Shown here piece by piece: positions 17,477 to 25,461 of a stretch of DNA of 64,000 bases; position 1 is the stretch's first letter, and each line of letters begins with the position of its first letter. The stretch comes from Pseudooceanicola nitratireducens. Lineage in GTDB: Bacteria > Pseudomonadota > Alphaproteobacteria > Rhodobacterales > Rhodobacteraceae. The notes under the pieces were generated by a model. It saw only the letters and a program-made list of their open reading frames with translations, ran no database searches and had not been told where the DNA came from. Both the position numbers and the translations under genes were made by a program. The stretch spans positions 248,001-312,000 of the forward strand of contig NZ_FNZG01000001.1 in the NCBI RefSeq assembly GCF_900109195.1, in the 5' to 3' direction.

Positions 17477-17896
17477 TTATTCCGCCGGAACCGCCGCCGG
17501 TTTCTTGCCGACCGACAGGGTGCCGGGGCCGAAGGCGACGACCATCAGCATGCCGCCGGCGATGGTCAGGTTCTTCATGAAGCCGATCATCTCGCCCTGG
17601 GCGGCCATGCCCTCCATGCCGAGCGAGGGCAGGAAGTGGAACAGGAACCCCGAAACGAACGAGAAGCCCGCCAGCAGGAAGGCGGCGATCTGGGCCTGCC
17701 AGCCGATCAGCAGGGCGATGCCGCCGACGACCTCGACCAGGATGACGATCGGCAGCAGCGCGCCGGGGACGCCCATCATCTCCATGTAGCCCTGCGTGCC
17801 GGCATAGCCGGTGATCTTCTGCAGGCCGGAGAGGATGAACATGAACGAAAGAAGCACGCGGCCAAGCGGTGCGGCATAGGCGGTAAGATTGGTCAT
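17477..17896 (-). CDS. DoxX-family membrane protein
   Basis: A 139-residue protein with four predicted membrane helices: LGRVLLSFMFILSGLQKI, LLPIVILVEVVGGIALLIGW, IAAFLLAGFSFVSGFLF and LTIAGGMLMVVAFGPG. The order and the early SGLQKI motif are typical of the DoxX/DoxD family. Members are linked to quinone-dependent or thiol redox reactions, but most are uncharacterised. Together with the SDR and hxlR it forms a small redox-flavoured cassette inserted between metK and trmB. Confidence 0.9.
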   Translation of the reverse strand: MTNLTAYAAPLGRVLLSFMFILSGLQKITGYAGTQGYMEMMGVPGALLPIVILVEVVGGIALLIGWQAQIAAFLLAGFSFVSGFLFHFLPSLGMEGMAAQGEMIGFMKNLTIAGGMLMVVAFGPGTLSVGKKPAAVPAE

Positions 17897-18093
17897 TTCC
17901 GTTTTCCTTTTGATGCCCCGAACCTGTGGTCGGGGTGAAAGATGTGCCCGTTGCGGGCCCGATGCGATTTCTGCCCCCTAAGTGCCAGCAAAGCCGTTCG
18001 TGCGATATTCGAAGATTTTCGACATCTCATGTGCGCAGATGCGCAGAAGCCCCGACGCTTGATCCCGATCCCCACCAAGGCTAAGCACCGCGC

Positions 18094-18846
18094 ATGAGCG
18101 ACGATCATTCAGATACCCCGACCGGCAAGCCCAATGCCGAAGGCAAGCACCCGACCGGCGCGCCCTGGCGCAACTTCTACGGCCGGTTCAAGGGCAAGTC
18201 CCTGCGACCCTCGCAAGAGGTCTACCTGGACGAGGATCTGGCCGCCCTGTCGCCCGGTGCCGTGGGATGGGAAGAAAACCCCGACCGCGCGCCCCTGGAT
18301 CTTCCCGGGCTGTTCGGCGATCGCGACGTCTGGCTGGAAATCGGCTTTGGCGGGGGCGAGCATCTGGTGCATCAGGCCAGCCGCAACCCGCAGGTCGGCA
18401 TCATCGGGGCCGAGCCCTATATCAACGGTGTCGCCATGCTGCTGGGCAAGATCCGAGAGGCCGGCGTCGACAATCTGCGCGTCCATCCCGGCGATGCGCG
18501 GGATCTGTTCGACGTGCTGCCCGAAGCTTCGATTTCCCGCGCCTTCCTGCTGTATCCCGACCCCTGGCCGAAGAAACGCCACCACCGCCGCCGCTTTGTC
18601 ACGCCCGACCACCTCGCGCCGCTGGCCAAGGTGCTGAAGCCTGGCGCGATCTTCCGGGTGGCGACGGATATCCCCGACTACGTGCGTCAGACGCTGGAAC
18701 AAGTGCCGCGCCACGGGTTCGAATGGCTGGCGGAAAAGCCCGCCGACTGGCGCGAACCCTGGGATGACTGGATCTCGACCCGGTATGAACAGAAGGCGCT
18801 GCGCGAAGACCGCACGCCGCATTACTTGACCTTCCGCCGGTCCTGA
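18094..18846 (+). CDS. trmB: tRNA (guanine-N7-)-methyltransferase
   Basis: A 250-residue SAM-dependent enzyme that makes m7G46 in tRNA. The SAM pocket is LEIGFGGGEHL near residue 88; the family-specific LLYPDPWPKKRHHRRRFV carries the catalytic Asp and substrate-binding residues, followed by FRVATDIPDY and a late TRYEQKAL. The ATG at 18094 is the first in frame. In related genomes it commonly follows metK, so its separation here marks an insertion. Confidence 0.96.
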   Translation: MSDDHSDTPTGKPNAEGKHPTGAPWRNFYGRFKGKSLRPSQEVYLDEDLAALSPGAVGWEENPDRAPLDLPGLFGDRDVWLEIGFGGGEHLVHQASRNPQVGIIGAEPYINGVAMLLGKIREAGVDNLRVHPGDARDLFDVLPEASISRAFLLYPDPWPKKRHHRRRFVTPDHLAPLAKVLKPGAIFRVATDIPDYVRQTLEQVPRHGFEWLAEKPADWREPWDDWISTRYEQKALREDRTPHYLTFRRS

Positions 18847-18886
18847 GTTTCTGGCAGGCTGGGGGCAGGCTGACGAAAGCTGTGCC

Positions 18887-19315
18887 ATGGCCGATCAGAA
18901 GACCACTCCGACCGATGTCGCCCCGCAGGACTTCCTGGCCGGGGTCGAACCGCCCCGCCGCCGCGCCCAGGGCGAGGTGCTGTTGCAACTGTTCGATCGC
19001 GTCACCGGATGGAAGGCCCGAATGTGGGGGCCGTCGATCATCGGTTACGGGCGCTATGACTACACCTATGCTTCGGGCCGCACGGGATCCTGGCTGGCGA
19101 CCGGGTTCTCCCCCCGCAAGGCCGCGCTGTCGATCTATATCATGCCGGGCTATCAGGATTATTCTGAAATCCTGTCACGGCTCGGGCCGCATCGGCTGGG
19201 CAAGTCCTGTCTTTACATCACCCGGCTCGACGCCGTGGACATGACCGTGTTGGAGGAGCTGATCCGCACGGGGCTGAAGGATCTGACTGGGATCTGGCCG
19301 GTTCATCCGCAGTGA
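18887..19315 (+). CDS. DUF1801 domain-containing protein
   Basis: A 142-residue soluble protein. Residues 35-140 match the DUF1801 (YdhG-like) fold: MWGPSIIGYGRYDYTYASGR, FSPRKAALSIYIMPGY and GKSCLYITRLDAVD. The family is widespread but without settled function. It starts 40 bases after trmB on the same strand and could be co-transcribed with it. Confidence 0.85.
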   Translation: MADQKTTPTDVAPQDFLAGVEPPRRRAQGEVLLQLFDRVTGWKARMWGPSIIGYGRYDYTYASGRTGSWLATGFSPRKAALSIYIMPGYQDYSEILSRLGPHRLGKSCLYITRLDAVDMTVLEELIRTGLKDLTGIWPVHPQ

Positions 19316-19653
19316 CTGTTGCGCCTCTTGCAACGATAACGGGTCGTCGCGGCCATTGATGCCCATTGATCGGGGAATGCAGTTTCGCAACCCCAAGGCT
19401 GCATCGGCCGGATCCCCCTTTTTCCCGCGCGGGCACCTTCCGGAAAAATCCAGCACGGTCAGACTGATAGGTCGATCGGGAAAAGAGTTTCACCCATGGG
19501 GCGAAAATCATTGTTGCCGGATCACCCGTATATCAAAGACACATCCCCGCCACATCATTGAGGCACGGCAGCGATCGTATGTGACGAAAGGCTGCAACAG
19601 GCGGCAGCGATAGGGGCCGCAGGTAAACGGTATGATGGTAACAGGAGGCTCCG
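19316..19653. other. Intergenic region upstream of the acidic repeat protein
   Basis: 338 bases without a credible gene. It should contain the promoter of the acidic repeat gene, but I see no convincing -35/-10 pair or operator. A good ribosome-binding site, AACAGGAGGCTCCG, lies immediately before the ATG at 19654. Confidence 0.5.
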
Positions 19654-20676
19654 ATGTTCGGCCTTAAACTTTCTTTTTCGAAATTTCTATTTGGCAAACC
19701 CCTGGTGGCGGATGCGGACAGTTCCGTCCTGCTGCGGGACGACGGCGTGGTCGAGGATCTTCTGACCTCGGGCCAGGTCCAGGATGGCGTGGTCACGCTG
19801 ACCGATGACGACGGGCTGCTGGACGATCTTCTGGGCGATGGCGGCGCGGTGGATCAGATCCTGACCGGGGACGACGAAACCGACGGCACCGAAACCGACG
19901 GCGTTCTGGATGACCTGCTGGCCGAAGGCGGGCTGGTCGATGAGATCGCCGGGGACGGCGGCACGCTGGACGATCTGCTGACCGGCGACAACGATCCGGA
20001 CGCGGATGAAAACCAGACCGACGGGTTGGTGGAAAACCTGCTGGGCGAAGACGGCACCGTCGATGAGCTTCTGGGTGATCACGATGGTCAGGGCAACGGC
20101 TGGGACGAAGACGGCGACAACGACGATCCGGACAGCCTGCTGCACCTGCACGTCGAGGCACTGGTCGACACCTGGGGCGACGCGGATGACGAAGACGATC
20201 ACGCGGGCCTAACGGATGAGGACGGGCTGATCGACGACATCGCCGGCGACGGCGGCACGCTGGATTATCTTCTGACCGGAGACGACCAGGAAGACGACAG
20301 CGAAACCGACGGTCTGGTCGATGACCTGCTGGCCGAAGGCGGCATCGTCGACGAACTGGCGGGCGACGGTGGCACGTTGGATCACCTGCTGACCGGCGAC
20401 AACGAAAGTGACGGCAGCCAGAACGAAGGCCTGATCGACAACCTGCTGGGCGAAGGCGGCACGGTCGATGAGATCCTGGGTGATGGCGGCACGGTGGATG
20501 ACATCCTGACGGGCGACAACGACCCGGACGGAACGGACACAGAGGGTGCTATTGAGCATCTTCTGGGTGGCGGAGGAGTGGTCGACGAATTGTTCGGCAA
20601 CAACGATGACGACGACATGGACGGAAGCGGCTGTGGCAACGATGGCCAAGACGACGGCTTGAACTGGCTGTTCTGA
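19654..20676 (+). CDS. Extremely acidic Asp/Gly/Leu repeat protein
   Basis: A 340-residue protein of unknown function. The first 28 residues contain all the Lys and Arg (MFGLKLSFSKFLFGK is a basic amphipathic start; Arg28 is the last basic residue apart from His). The remaining 312 residues have none and are dominated by Asp, Gly, Leu, Glu and Thr. About seven degenerate repeats follow the pattern DGLxDDLLxEGGxVDE, xxGDGGTLDDLLTGDND. A spacer near residues 148-190 is almost all acidic. There is one Cys near the C-terminus (GSGCGND). No cleavable signal peptide, RTX nonapeptide or membrane segment is clear. The composition suggests Ca2+ or polycation binding, or a surface/secreted role, but this is a guess. 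The gene has its own good ribosome-binding site. Confidence 0.82.
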   Translation: MFGLKLSFSKFLFGKPLVADADSSVLLRDDGVVEDLLTSGQVQDGVVTLTDDDGLLDDLLGDGGAVDQILTGDDETDGTETDGVLDDLLAEGGLVDEIAGDGGTLDDLLTGDNDPDADENQTDGLVENLLGEDGTVDELLGDHDGQGNGWDEDGDNDDPDSLLHLHVEALVDTWGDADDEDDHAGLTDEDGLIDDIAGDGGTLDYLLTGDDQEDDSETDGLVDDLLAEGGIVDELAGDGGTLDHLLTGDNESDGSQNEGLIDNLLGEGGTVDEILGDGGTVDDILTGDNDPDGTDTEGAIEHLLGGGGVVDELFGNNDDDDMDGSGCGNDGQDDGLNWLF

Positions 20677-20695
20677 TCCCCTTTCTTCGCACTGC

Positions 20696-20733
20696 AACGG
20701 TCCGCCCTCCCTGTCCCTTCTCGGCGGGCCGTT
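20696..20733 (+). terminator. Possible terminator after the acidic repeat gene
   Basis: AACGGTCCGCC / GGCGGGCCGTT form an 11-base stem with one G-T pair, 20 bases after the stop codon. The tail TTCGCTGTTTG is only partly T-rich, so termination efficiency is uncertain. Confidence 0.55.
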
Positions 20734-20926
20734 CGCTGTTTGACCCCGACTGCCCCCTGTCTGACCTCGGCTGATCGTTCTCTGGCCCGACGTCAGGCCC
20801 CGGACCCGCACAGGGCACAAGGCGATGCGCCCCGGGATCCCCCGCGCGCTCCTCCGCAAACCGCCAGGCGCATGGACATTTGCGCCGCGCTGTGACAAGT
20901 CCCGCCGGGTATTCAAGAGGCCCGCC

Positions 20927-22252
20927 ATGACCGTCACCCGCTTTGCCCCTTCTCCGACCGGTTACATCCACGTCGGCAACCTGCGCACCGCGCTGTTCAA
21001 CTTCCTGATCGCCCGAAAGCAGGGCGGCACCTTCATTCTGCGGATCGACGACACCGATCCGGAACGGTCCAAGCAGGAATACGTCGACGCCATCAAGGAA
21101 GACCTGGATTGGCTGGGCCTGCACTGGGACCGGGTCGAACGTCAGTCCGACCGCCTGGACCGCTATGCCGAGGCCGCCGACAAATACCGCGAGATGGGCC
21201 GCTTCTACGAGGCCTTCGAGACCCCGACCGAACTGGACCTCAAGCGCAAGAAGCAGCTGAACATGGGCAAGCCGCCGGTTTACGACCGCGCCGCGCTGAA
21301 CCTGTCGGATGCGGAAAAGGACAAGCTGCGGGCCGAGCGGGGCCAGGGCGTCTGGCGCTTCAAGCTGGACCAGCAGCGCATCGAATGGACCGACGGCATC
21401 CTGGGCGATCTGTCGCTCGATGCGGCCTCGGTCTCGGACCCGGTGCTGATCCGTCAGGACGGGCAGGTGCTGTATACGCTGGCCTCGGTCGTGGATGACA
21501 CCGACATGGGCGTGACCCATGTGGTGCGCGGCTCGGACCACGTGACCAACACCGCGACCCAGATCCAGATGATCGAGGCGCTTGGTGCCACCCCGCCGGC
21601 CTTTGCCCACCATTCGCTGCTGACCGGCCCCCAGGGCGAGGCGCTGTCGAAACGCCTGGGCACCCTGTCGATCCGCGACCTGCGCGCGCGGGGCATCGCG
21701 CCCATGGCGCTGCTGTCGCTGATGGCGCGTCTGGGGTCGTCTCAGCCGGTGGAACTGCGGTCCTCGATCGAGGAGCTGATCGAGGGCTTCGATCTGTCCA
21801 CCTTCGGCTCGGCCCCGACCAAGTTCGACGAAAACGACCTGTTCCCGCTGACGGCCAACGTGCTGCAGGCGACCGATTACGACGCGGTCAAGGATCGCAT
21901 CGCCGCCGCCGGCGTGCCCGCCGAAAAGAGCGCGGCCTTCTGGTCCGTGGTGCGCGACAACATCACCGTGCTGGACGACATCGACGCCTGGTGGGCGCTG
22001 ATGCGCGACGGGGCCGACCCGCTGGTCGCGGACGAGGACGCGGATTTCATCCGTCAGGCCATGCCCCTGCTGCCCGAACAGATCGACGGCGAAACCTGGG
22101 GCAAATGGACCGCCGCCGTGAAAGAGGCCACCGGCCGCAAGGGCAAGGGCCTGTTCATGCCGCTGCGCAAGGCGGTCACCGGACAGGAACGCGGCCCCGA
22201 CATGGGCGATCTGCTGCCGCTGTTGCAGGTCATCAAGGCGCGCGGCTACTGA
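20927..22252 (+). CDS. gltX: Glutamyl-tRNA synthetase
   Basis: A 441-residue class I synthetase that charges tRNA-Glu. The HIGH-type motif is in APSPTGYIHVGNLRTA near the N-terminus; the KMSKS-type motif is ALSKRLGT near residue 240. The C-terminal anticodon-binding helical domain runs to the end. I use the ATG at 20927, giving MTVTRFAPSPTG; the open frame back to 20825 adds an unrelated arginine-rich leader. Many alphaproteobacteria carry two gltX genes, one partly non-discriminating; this is about the length of the shorter type, but one gene alone cannot settle which. Confidence 0.95.
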   Translation: MTVTRFAPSPTGYIHVGNLRTALFNFLIARKQGGTFILRIDDTDPERSKQEYVDAIKEDLDWLGLHWDRVERQSDRLDRYAEAADKYREMGRFYEAFETPTELDLKRKKQLNMGKPPVYDRAALNLSDAEKDKLRAERGQGVWRFKLDQQRIEWTDGILGDLSLDAASVSDPVLIRQDGQVLYTLASVVDDTDMGVTHVVRGSDHVTNTATQIQMIEALGATPPAFAHHSLLTGPQGEALSKRLGTLSIRDLRARGIAPMALLSLMARLGSSQPVELRSSIEELIEGFDLSTFGSAPTKFDENDLFPLTANVLQATDYDAVKDRIAAAGVPAEKSAAFWSVVRDNITVLDDIDAWWALMRDGADPLVADEDADFIRQAMPLLPEQIDGETWGKWTAAVKEATGRKGKGLFMPLRKAVTGQERGPDMGDLLPLLQVIKARGY

Positions 22253-22285
22253 CGCGCGACCCCTGGCCAACAGGCACCCAAAACA

Positions 22286-22318
22286 AAAGGCAGGATCCCC
22301 CGGGACCCTGCCTTTTTT
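22286..22318. terminator. Terminator after gltX
   Basis: AAAGGCAGG / CCTGCCTTTTTT around a CCCGGG-containing loop. It lies between converging genes; the A run on the left suggests it works in both directions. Confidence 0.9.
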
Positions 22319-22339
22319 CTTACCCGACCCGGACGGCGC

Positions 22340-22915
22340 TTAGGCCCGGATGATCTCGACCCCAAGATCCTTCAGGTGGTGATCGACAAACCCGGTCTCG
22401 CGGGCGTCCAGCCGCTGTGCGCGCGGATACAGCGGCGCGGCGCGGTCGTTCAGGACGGGGCCGTCCCAGCCCACGGTCGTGTCGAAGAAGTGCCGCCCGC
22501 CCTCGTCTCCGAAGACCTGCAGATAGCCCTGCACCACCACGTCCAGGTAGGACAGAAGGATCGGCCTTTGCCCGTCCGCCGGACCGTGCTTGTCCTGCGG
22601 GATCGTGTAGACGGCGATGTCGCCCGCATCCGGCGCCCGATGCGTGATCCCCGCCATCACCGGCACCCGGTCATAGCCGGTTTCGCGTTCGTCCAGCGCC
22701 ACCCAGTCGGCCCCCGGCACCGCGGCGATCAGCCCGTCGATCCAGACGCCCTCGCAGGGTTCCGCCGTCAGGAAGGCCATGTCGCGGATCGGCGTGTGCC
22801 GCCAGACCCGCCGCCAGCCGTCCAGCCGGGCGGGGTGGTGACGGTCGTAGATATGCGTCGCCGTGTTCACGAGGCTGCCGTAGCCGAAAAAGAAGGGGTC
22901 CAGTGCCGATGCCAC
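22340..22915 (-). CDS. Gamma-glutamylcyclotransferase-like protein
   Basis: A 191-residue protein starting at a GTG (22915) with AGGAG upstream. The N-terminal FFFGYGSLVN is the substrate-binding loop of the GGCT/AIG2 fold; a later acidic segment (VALDERETGYDRVPV) supplies the expected catalytic Glu. The C-terminal half (GYLQVFGDEGGRHFFDTT) is typical of the longer bacterial versions. Substrates may be gamma-glutamyl amines or peptides. It is divergent from an Rrf2 regulator. Confidence 0.85.
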   Translation of the reverse strand: MASALDPFFFGYGSLVNTATHIYDRHHPARLDGWRRVWRHTPIRDMAFLTAEPCEGVWIDGLIAAVPGADWVALDERETGYDRVPVMAGITHRAPDAGDIAVYTIPQDKHGPADGQRPILLSYLDVVVQGYLQVFGDEGGRHFFDTTVGWDGPVLNDRAAPLYPRAQRLDARETGFVDHHLKDLGVEIIRA

Positions 22916-22929
22916 CTGCGGGCTCCTAT

Positions 22930-22943
22930 TTGATCCAAATCAT
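22930..22943. promoter_or_regulatory. FNR/NnrR-like site between the GGCT gene and the Rrf2 regulator
   Basis: TTGATCCAAATCAT matches the FNR consensus TTGAT-N4-ATCAA at nine of ten fixed positions. It ends 93 bases before the Rrf2 ATG, a plausible activator distance, and lies 15 bases upstream of the divergent GTG. NnrR/DNR-type regulators use very similar sites. Confidence 0.5.
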
Positions 22944-23036
22944 ATTCATGTTTCGCACCCCCATGTTACGCAAGGGCATCCAGGGTTAGGCGTGCGTCCC
23001 CGTGACCTGCGCCGCGGTTTCGGAAAAGGGTGTATC

Positions 23037-23501
23037 ATGCGTTTGACGAAAAGATCCAACATCTCCATGCGGGTGCTGATGTATTGCGGCGTCAACGCAG
23101 GCAGGCTGGTGACGAAATCCGACATCGCCGAGGCTTGCAACACCTCGGAAAACCACCTGGCGCAGGTGATCAACCGTCTGGCGCAGCTGGGGTTTCTGTA
23201 TACGCAGCGCGGTCGTAACGGCGGCATGCGCCTGTCCCGCCCGATGGAAAAGATCAGCGTCGGAGAGGTCTTTCGCGCGACCGAGGCCAGCGTGCCGATC
23301 ACCGAATGTTTCGCCGATGGTGAAAACACCTGTCCCCTGGTCGAGGCCTGCCGCCTGAAGGATGTCATCGCCCGCGCGACCGAGGCTTTCTATGCCTCGA
23401 TGGACGGGGTCTATCTGTCTGATCTGGTGTGTGAAAACGCCGGTCTGGATGCGATCCTGGCCTCTCCGATCTCATGCCCGCAGGGCATGGCGCACGCCTG
23501 A
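23037..23501 (+). CDS. Rrf2-family iron-sulfur regulator, NsrR-like
   Basis: A 154-residue winged-helix regulator. The DNA-binding part has SMRVLMYC, IAEACNTSENHLAQVINRLA and the wing RGRNGGMRL, all typical of Rrf2/NsrR. Cys91, Cys99 and Cys105 (ECFADGENTCPLVEACRLK) are the expected cluster ligands, though the first spacing (seven residues) is longer than in E. coli NsrR. NsrR relatives sense nitric oxide; other Rrf2 proteins sense iron-sulfur or redox status. The FNR-like site upstream fits a link to low oxygen or nitrogen oxides. Confidence 0.88.
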   Translation: MRLTKRSNISMRVLMYCGVNAGRLVTKSDIAEACNTSENHLAQVINRLAQLGFLYTQRGRNGGMRLSRPMEKISVGEVFRATEASVPITECFADGENTCPLVEACRLKDVIARATEAFYASMDGVYLSDLVCENAGLDAILASPISCPQGMAHA

Positions 23502-23635
23502 TCCGCATCCCGAACGGCCCCGGGCGACCGCCCGCGGGGAACGGGCCGCCCGCAAATGCGGCACCTCGAAATGCCCAGCCGGTCCGGCGCGCCATAAGGC
23601 TTGCGCGGGTCGTGGACCCGCGCTAAAGCGTCGCT

Positions 23636-23787
23636 TACGGACAGGGAGAACTGGTTCAACCAGTGCCGAAGGAGCAACCGCCCCGGAATCTCTCAGGCCA
23701 ATGGACCTGTTCGTGTGAACACTCTGGAGAGTGGCGCATCCGCGCCCGCCGAAGGGATAGCGATCTCAGGCACAAGGACAGAGGGGG
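23636..23787 (+). promoter_or_regulatory. Tandem glycine riboswitch upstream of gcvT
   Basis: Two aptamers in series. The first (23639-23712) begins GGACAGGGAGAACTGG and continues with CCGAAGGAGCAACC, GGAATCTCTCAGGCCAATGG, closing with CCTGTTC. The second (about 23720-23784) has CTCTGGAGAGTG, GCCGAAGGGATAG and ATCTCAGGCACAAGGACAGA. These are the hallmark segments of glycine riboswitches. The switch lies about 70 bases before gcvT and should turn on the cleavage operon when glycine is abundant. Confidence 0.95.
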
Positions 23788-23857
23788 CATCGACGCACGG
23801 GCCTTGCGCATCGTGCAACGCGATGCCCGGCGCTTTCCGGGATGGGAAAGGGCCGCA

Positions 23858-24976
23858 ATGAGTGATCTGATCAGCCTGCCGCTGAATGACCTCCACGTTG
23901 AACTGGGGGCCAAGATGGTGCCCTTCGCCGGATATTCGATGCCGGTGCAATATGCCGCCGGGGTGATGAAGGAACATCTTCACACCCGCGCCGCCGCCGG
24001 GCTGTTCGACGTGTCGCACATGGGGCAGGTGCTGCTGAAGGGCGATCCCCGCGCCGTGGCGCTGGCCTTTGAAGCCCTGATGCCCGTCGACGTGCTGGGC
24101 CTGCCCGAAGGCCGCCAGCGCTATGGGCTGCTGACCAACGATCAGGGCGGCATCCGCGATGACCTGATGTTCGCCAACCGGGGCGATCACTTGTATGTCG
24201 TGGTCAATGCGGCCTGCAAGGCGGATGACATCGCCCATATGGGCGCCGGAATGCCGGGGGTCGAGGTGATCGAGGTCACCGACCGCGCGCTTCTGGCGCT
24301 GCAGGGGCCGGGGGCCGAAGCCGCGCTGGCCGCGTTGAACCCCGCCGTGACCGAGATGCGTTTCATGGATGTGCGCGATGTGGAGCTCTGCGGCGCGACC
24401 TGCTGGGTCTCGCGCTCGGGCTACACCGGCGAAGACGGGTTCGAGATTTCGGTGCCCGAAGAGGCGGCCGAGGATCTGGCCCGCGCCCTGCTGGCACAGG
24501 ACGGCGTTCTTCCGATCGGTCTGGGCGCGCGCGACAGCCTGCGGCTGGAGGCGGGCCTGTGCCTCTATGGCCATGACATCGATATGGACACCAGCCCTGT
24601 CGAGGCCGCGCTGACCTGGGCGATCCAGAAGGTACGCCGCACCGGGGGCGACCGCGCCGGTGGTTTCCCGGGGGCCGACCGCATCCTGCGCGAACTGGCC
24701 GAGGGCCCGGCGCGCAAACGTGTGGGCCTGGCCCCGCAGGGCCGCGCCCCGATGCGCGAAGGCGTGGCGCTGTTCGCCGATGACGCCGCGGCCGATCAGA
24801 TCGGCACCATCACCTCGGGCGCTTTTGGGCCGACGGTCCAGGCCCCGGTGTCCATGGGCTATGTCCCCATTGACATGGCCGCGCCCGGCACGATCATTTC
24901 CGCGGAACTTCGCGGCAAACGCGCGCCCGTGACGGTCGCCACACTGCCCTTCACCCCCGCGAACTTCAAACGATAA
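23858..24976 (+). CDS. gcvT: Glycine cleavage system T protein (aminomethyltransferase)
   Basis: A 372-residue tetrahydrofolate-dependent enzyme that releases ammonia from the H-protein-bound aminomethyl group and makes methylene-THF. Typical segments are GAKMVPFAGYSMPVQY, LFDVSHMGQ, SRSGYTGEDGFEI and LGARDSLRLEAGLCLYG (catalytic Asp). The ATG at 23858 is the first after the riboswitch; the open frame upstream runs through the aptamers and is not coding. First gene of gcvT-gcvH-gcvP. Confidence 0.97.
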   Translation: MSDLISLPLNDLHVELGAKMVPFAGYSMPVQYAAGVMKEHLHTRAAAGLFDVSHMGQVLLKGDPRAVALAFEALMPVDVLGLPEGRQRYGLLTNDQGGIRDDLMFANRGDHLYVVVNAACKADDIAHMGAGMPGVEVIEVTDRALLALQGPGAEAALAALNPAVTEMRFMDVRDVELCGATCWVSRSGYTGEDGFEISVPEEAAEDLARALLAQDGVLPIGLGARDSLRLEAGLCLYGHDIDMDTSPVEAALTWAIQKVRRTGGDRAGGFPGADRILRELAEGPARKRVGLAPQGRAPMREGVALFADDAAADQIGTITSGAFGPTVQAPVSMGYVPIDMAAPGTIISAELRGKRAPVTVATLPFTPANFKR

Positions 24977-24994
24977 CCCCAGGGAGTCCCAAGG

Positions 24995-25354
24995 ATGAAA
25001 TTCACCGAAGAACACGAATGGCTGCGGCCCGAAGGCGACGAGATCGTCGTGGGCATCACCGAACACGCGGCCGAGCAGCTGGGCGACATCGTCTTTGTCG
25101 AACTGCCCGAAGCCGGCACCGAGGTCAGCAAGGACGACGAATGCGTCGTGATCGAATCGGTCAAGGCCGCATCCGACATCCTGGCCCCGCTGGACGGCGA
25201 GATCACGGAAGTGAACGAAGCCCTGGTCAATGATCCCGGCAAGGTCGGCGAAGACCCCCTGGGCGACGGCTGGTTCTTCAAGATCAAGCCCGCCGATCCG
25301 TCCCAGATGGACGACTACATGACCGAGGCCGAGTATCAGGACATGATCTCCTGA
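24995..25354 (+). CDS. gcvH: Glycine cleavage system H protein
   Basis: A 119-residue lipoyl carrier that shuttles the aminomethyl intermediate. The lipoylation site is Lys57 in [12 protein letters not shown]. The N-terminal [14 protein letters not shown] and the C-terminal GDGWFFKIK are conserved. It starts 18 bases after gcvT with AGGGAG upstream. Confidence 0.98.
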   Translation: MKFTEEHEWLRPEGDEIVVGITEHAAEQLGDIVFVELPEAGTEVSKDDECVVIESVKAASDILAPLDGEITEVNEALVNDPGKVGEDPLGDGWFFKIKPADPSQMDDYMTEAEYQDMIS

Positions 25355-25365
25355 TCAGGGCCCTT

Positions 25366-25424
25366 GGCCCCCGCATCGTCGGGGGCCGTCCGACGCCTTT
25401 GCCCCCCGCATCGTCGGGGGGTGC
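25366..25424 (+). repeat. Two similar GC hairpins between gcvH and gcvP
   Basis: GGCCCCCGCATCGTCGGGGG and GCCCCCCGCATCGTCGGGGG occur 35 bases apart, each a stem of 6-8 G-C pairs with a CGCATCGTC-type loop. They sit in the 107-base gcvH-gcvP gap and have no T tail. They may act as processing or attenuation elements that set H:P stoichiometry. Confidence 0.75.
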
Positions 25425-25461
25425 CCCCGCCTTTCCCGCTGCCTCTAACCGACCGGATGCC

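Noticed and set aside
19800-20560. Regular DNA repeats that could be taken for a CRISPR array
   Set aside because: The repeats are in one open reading frame, imperfect, of variable length and encode a coherent acidic protein repeat.
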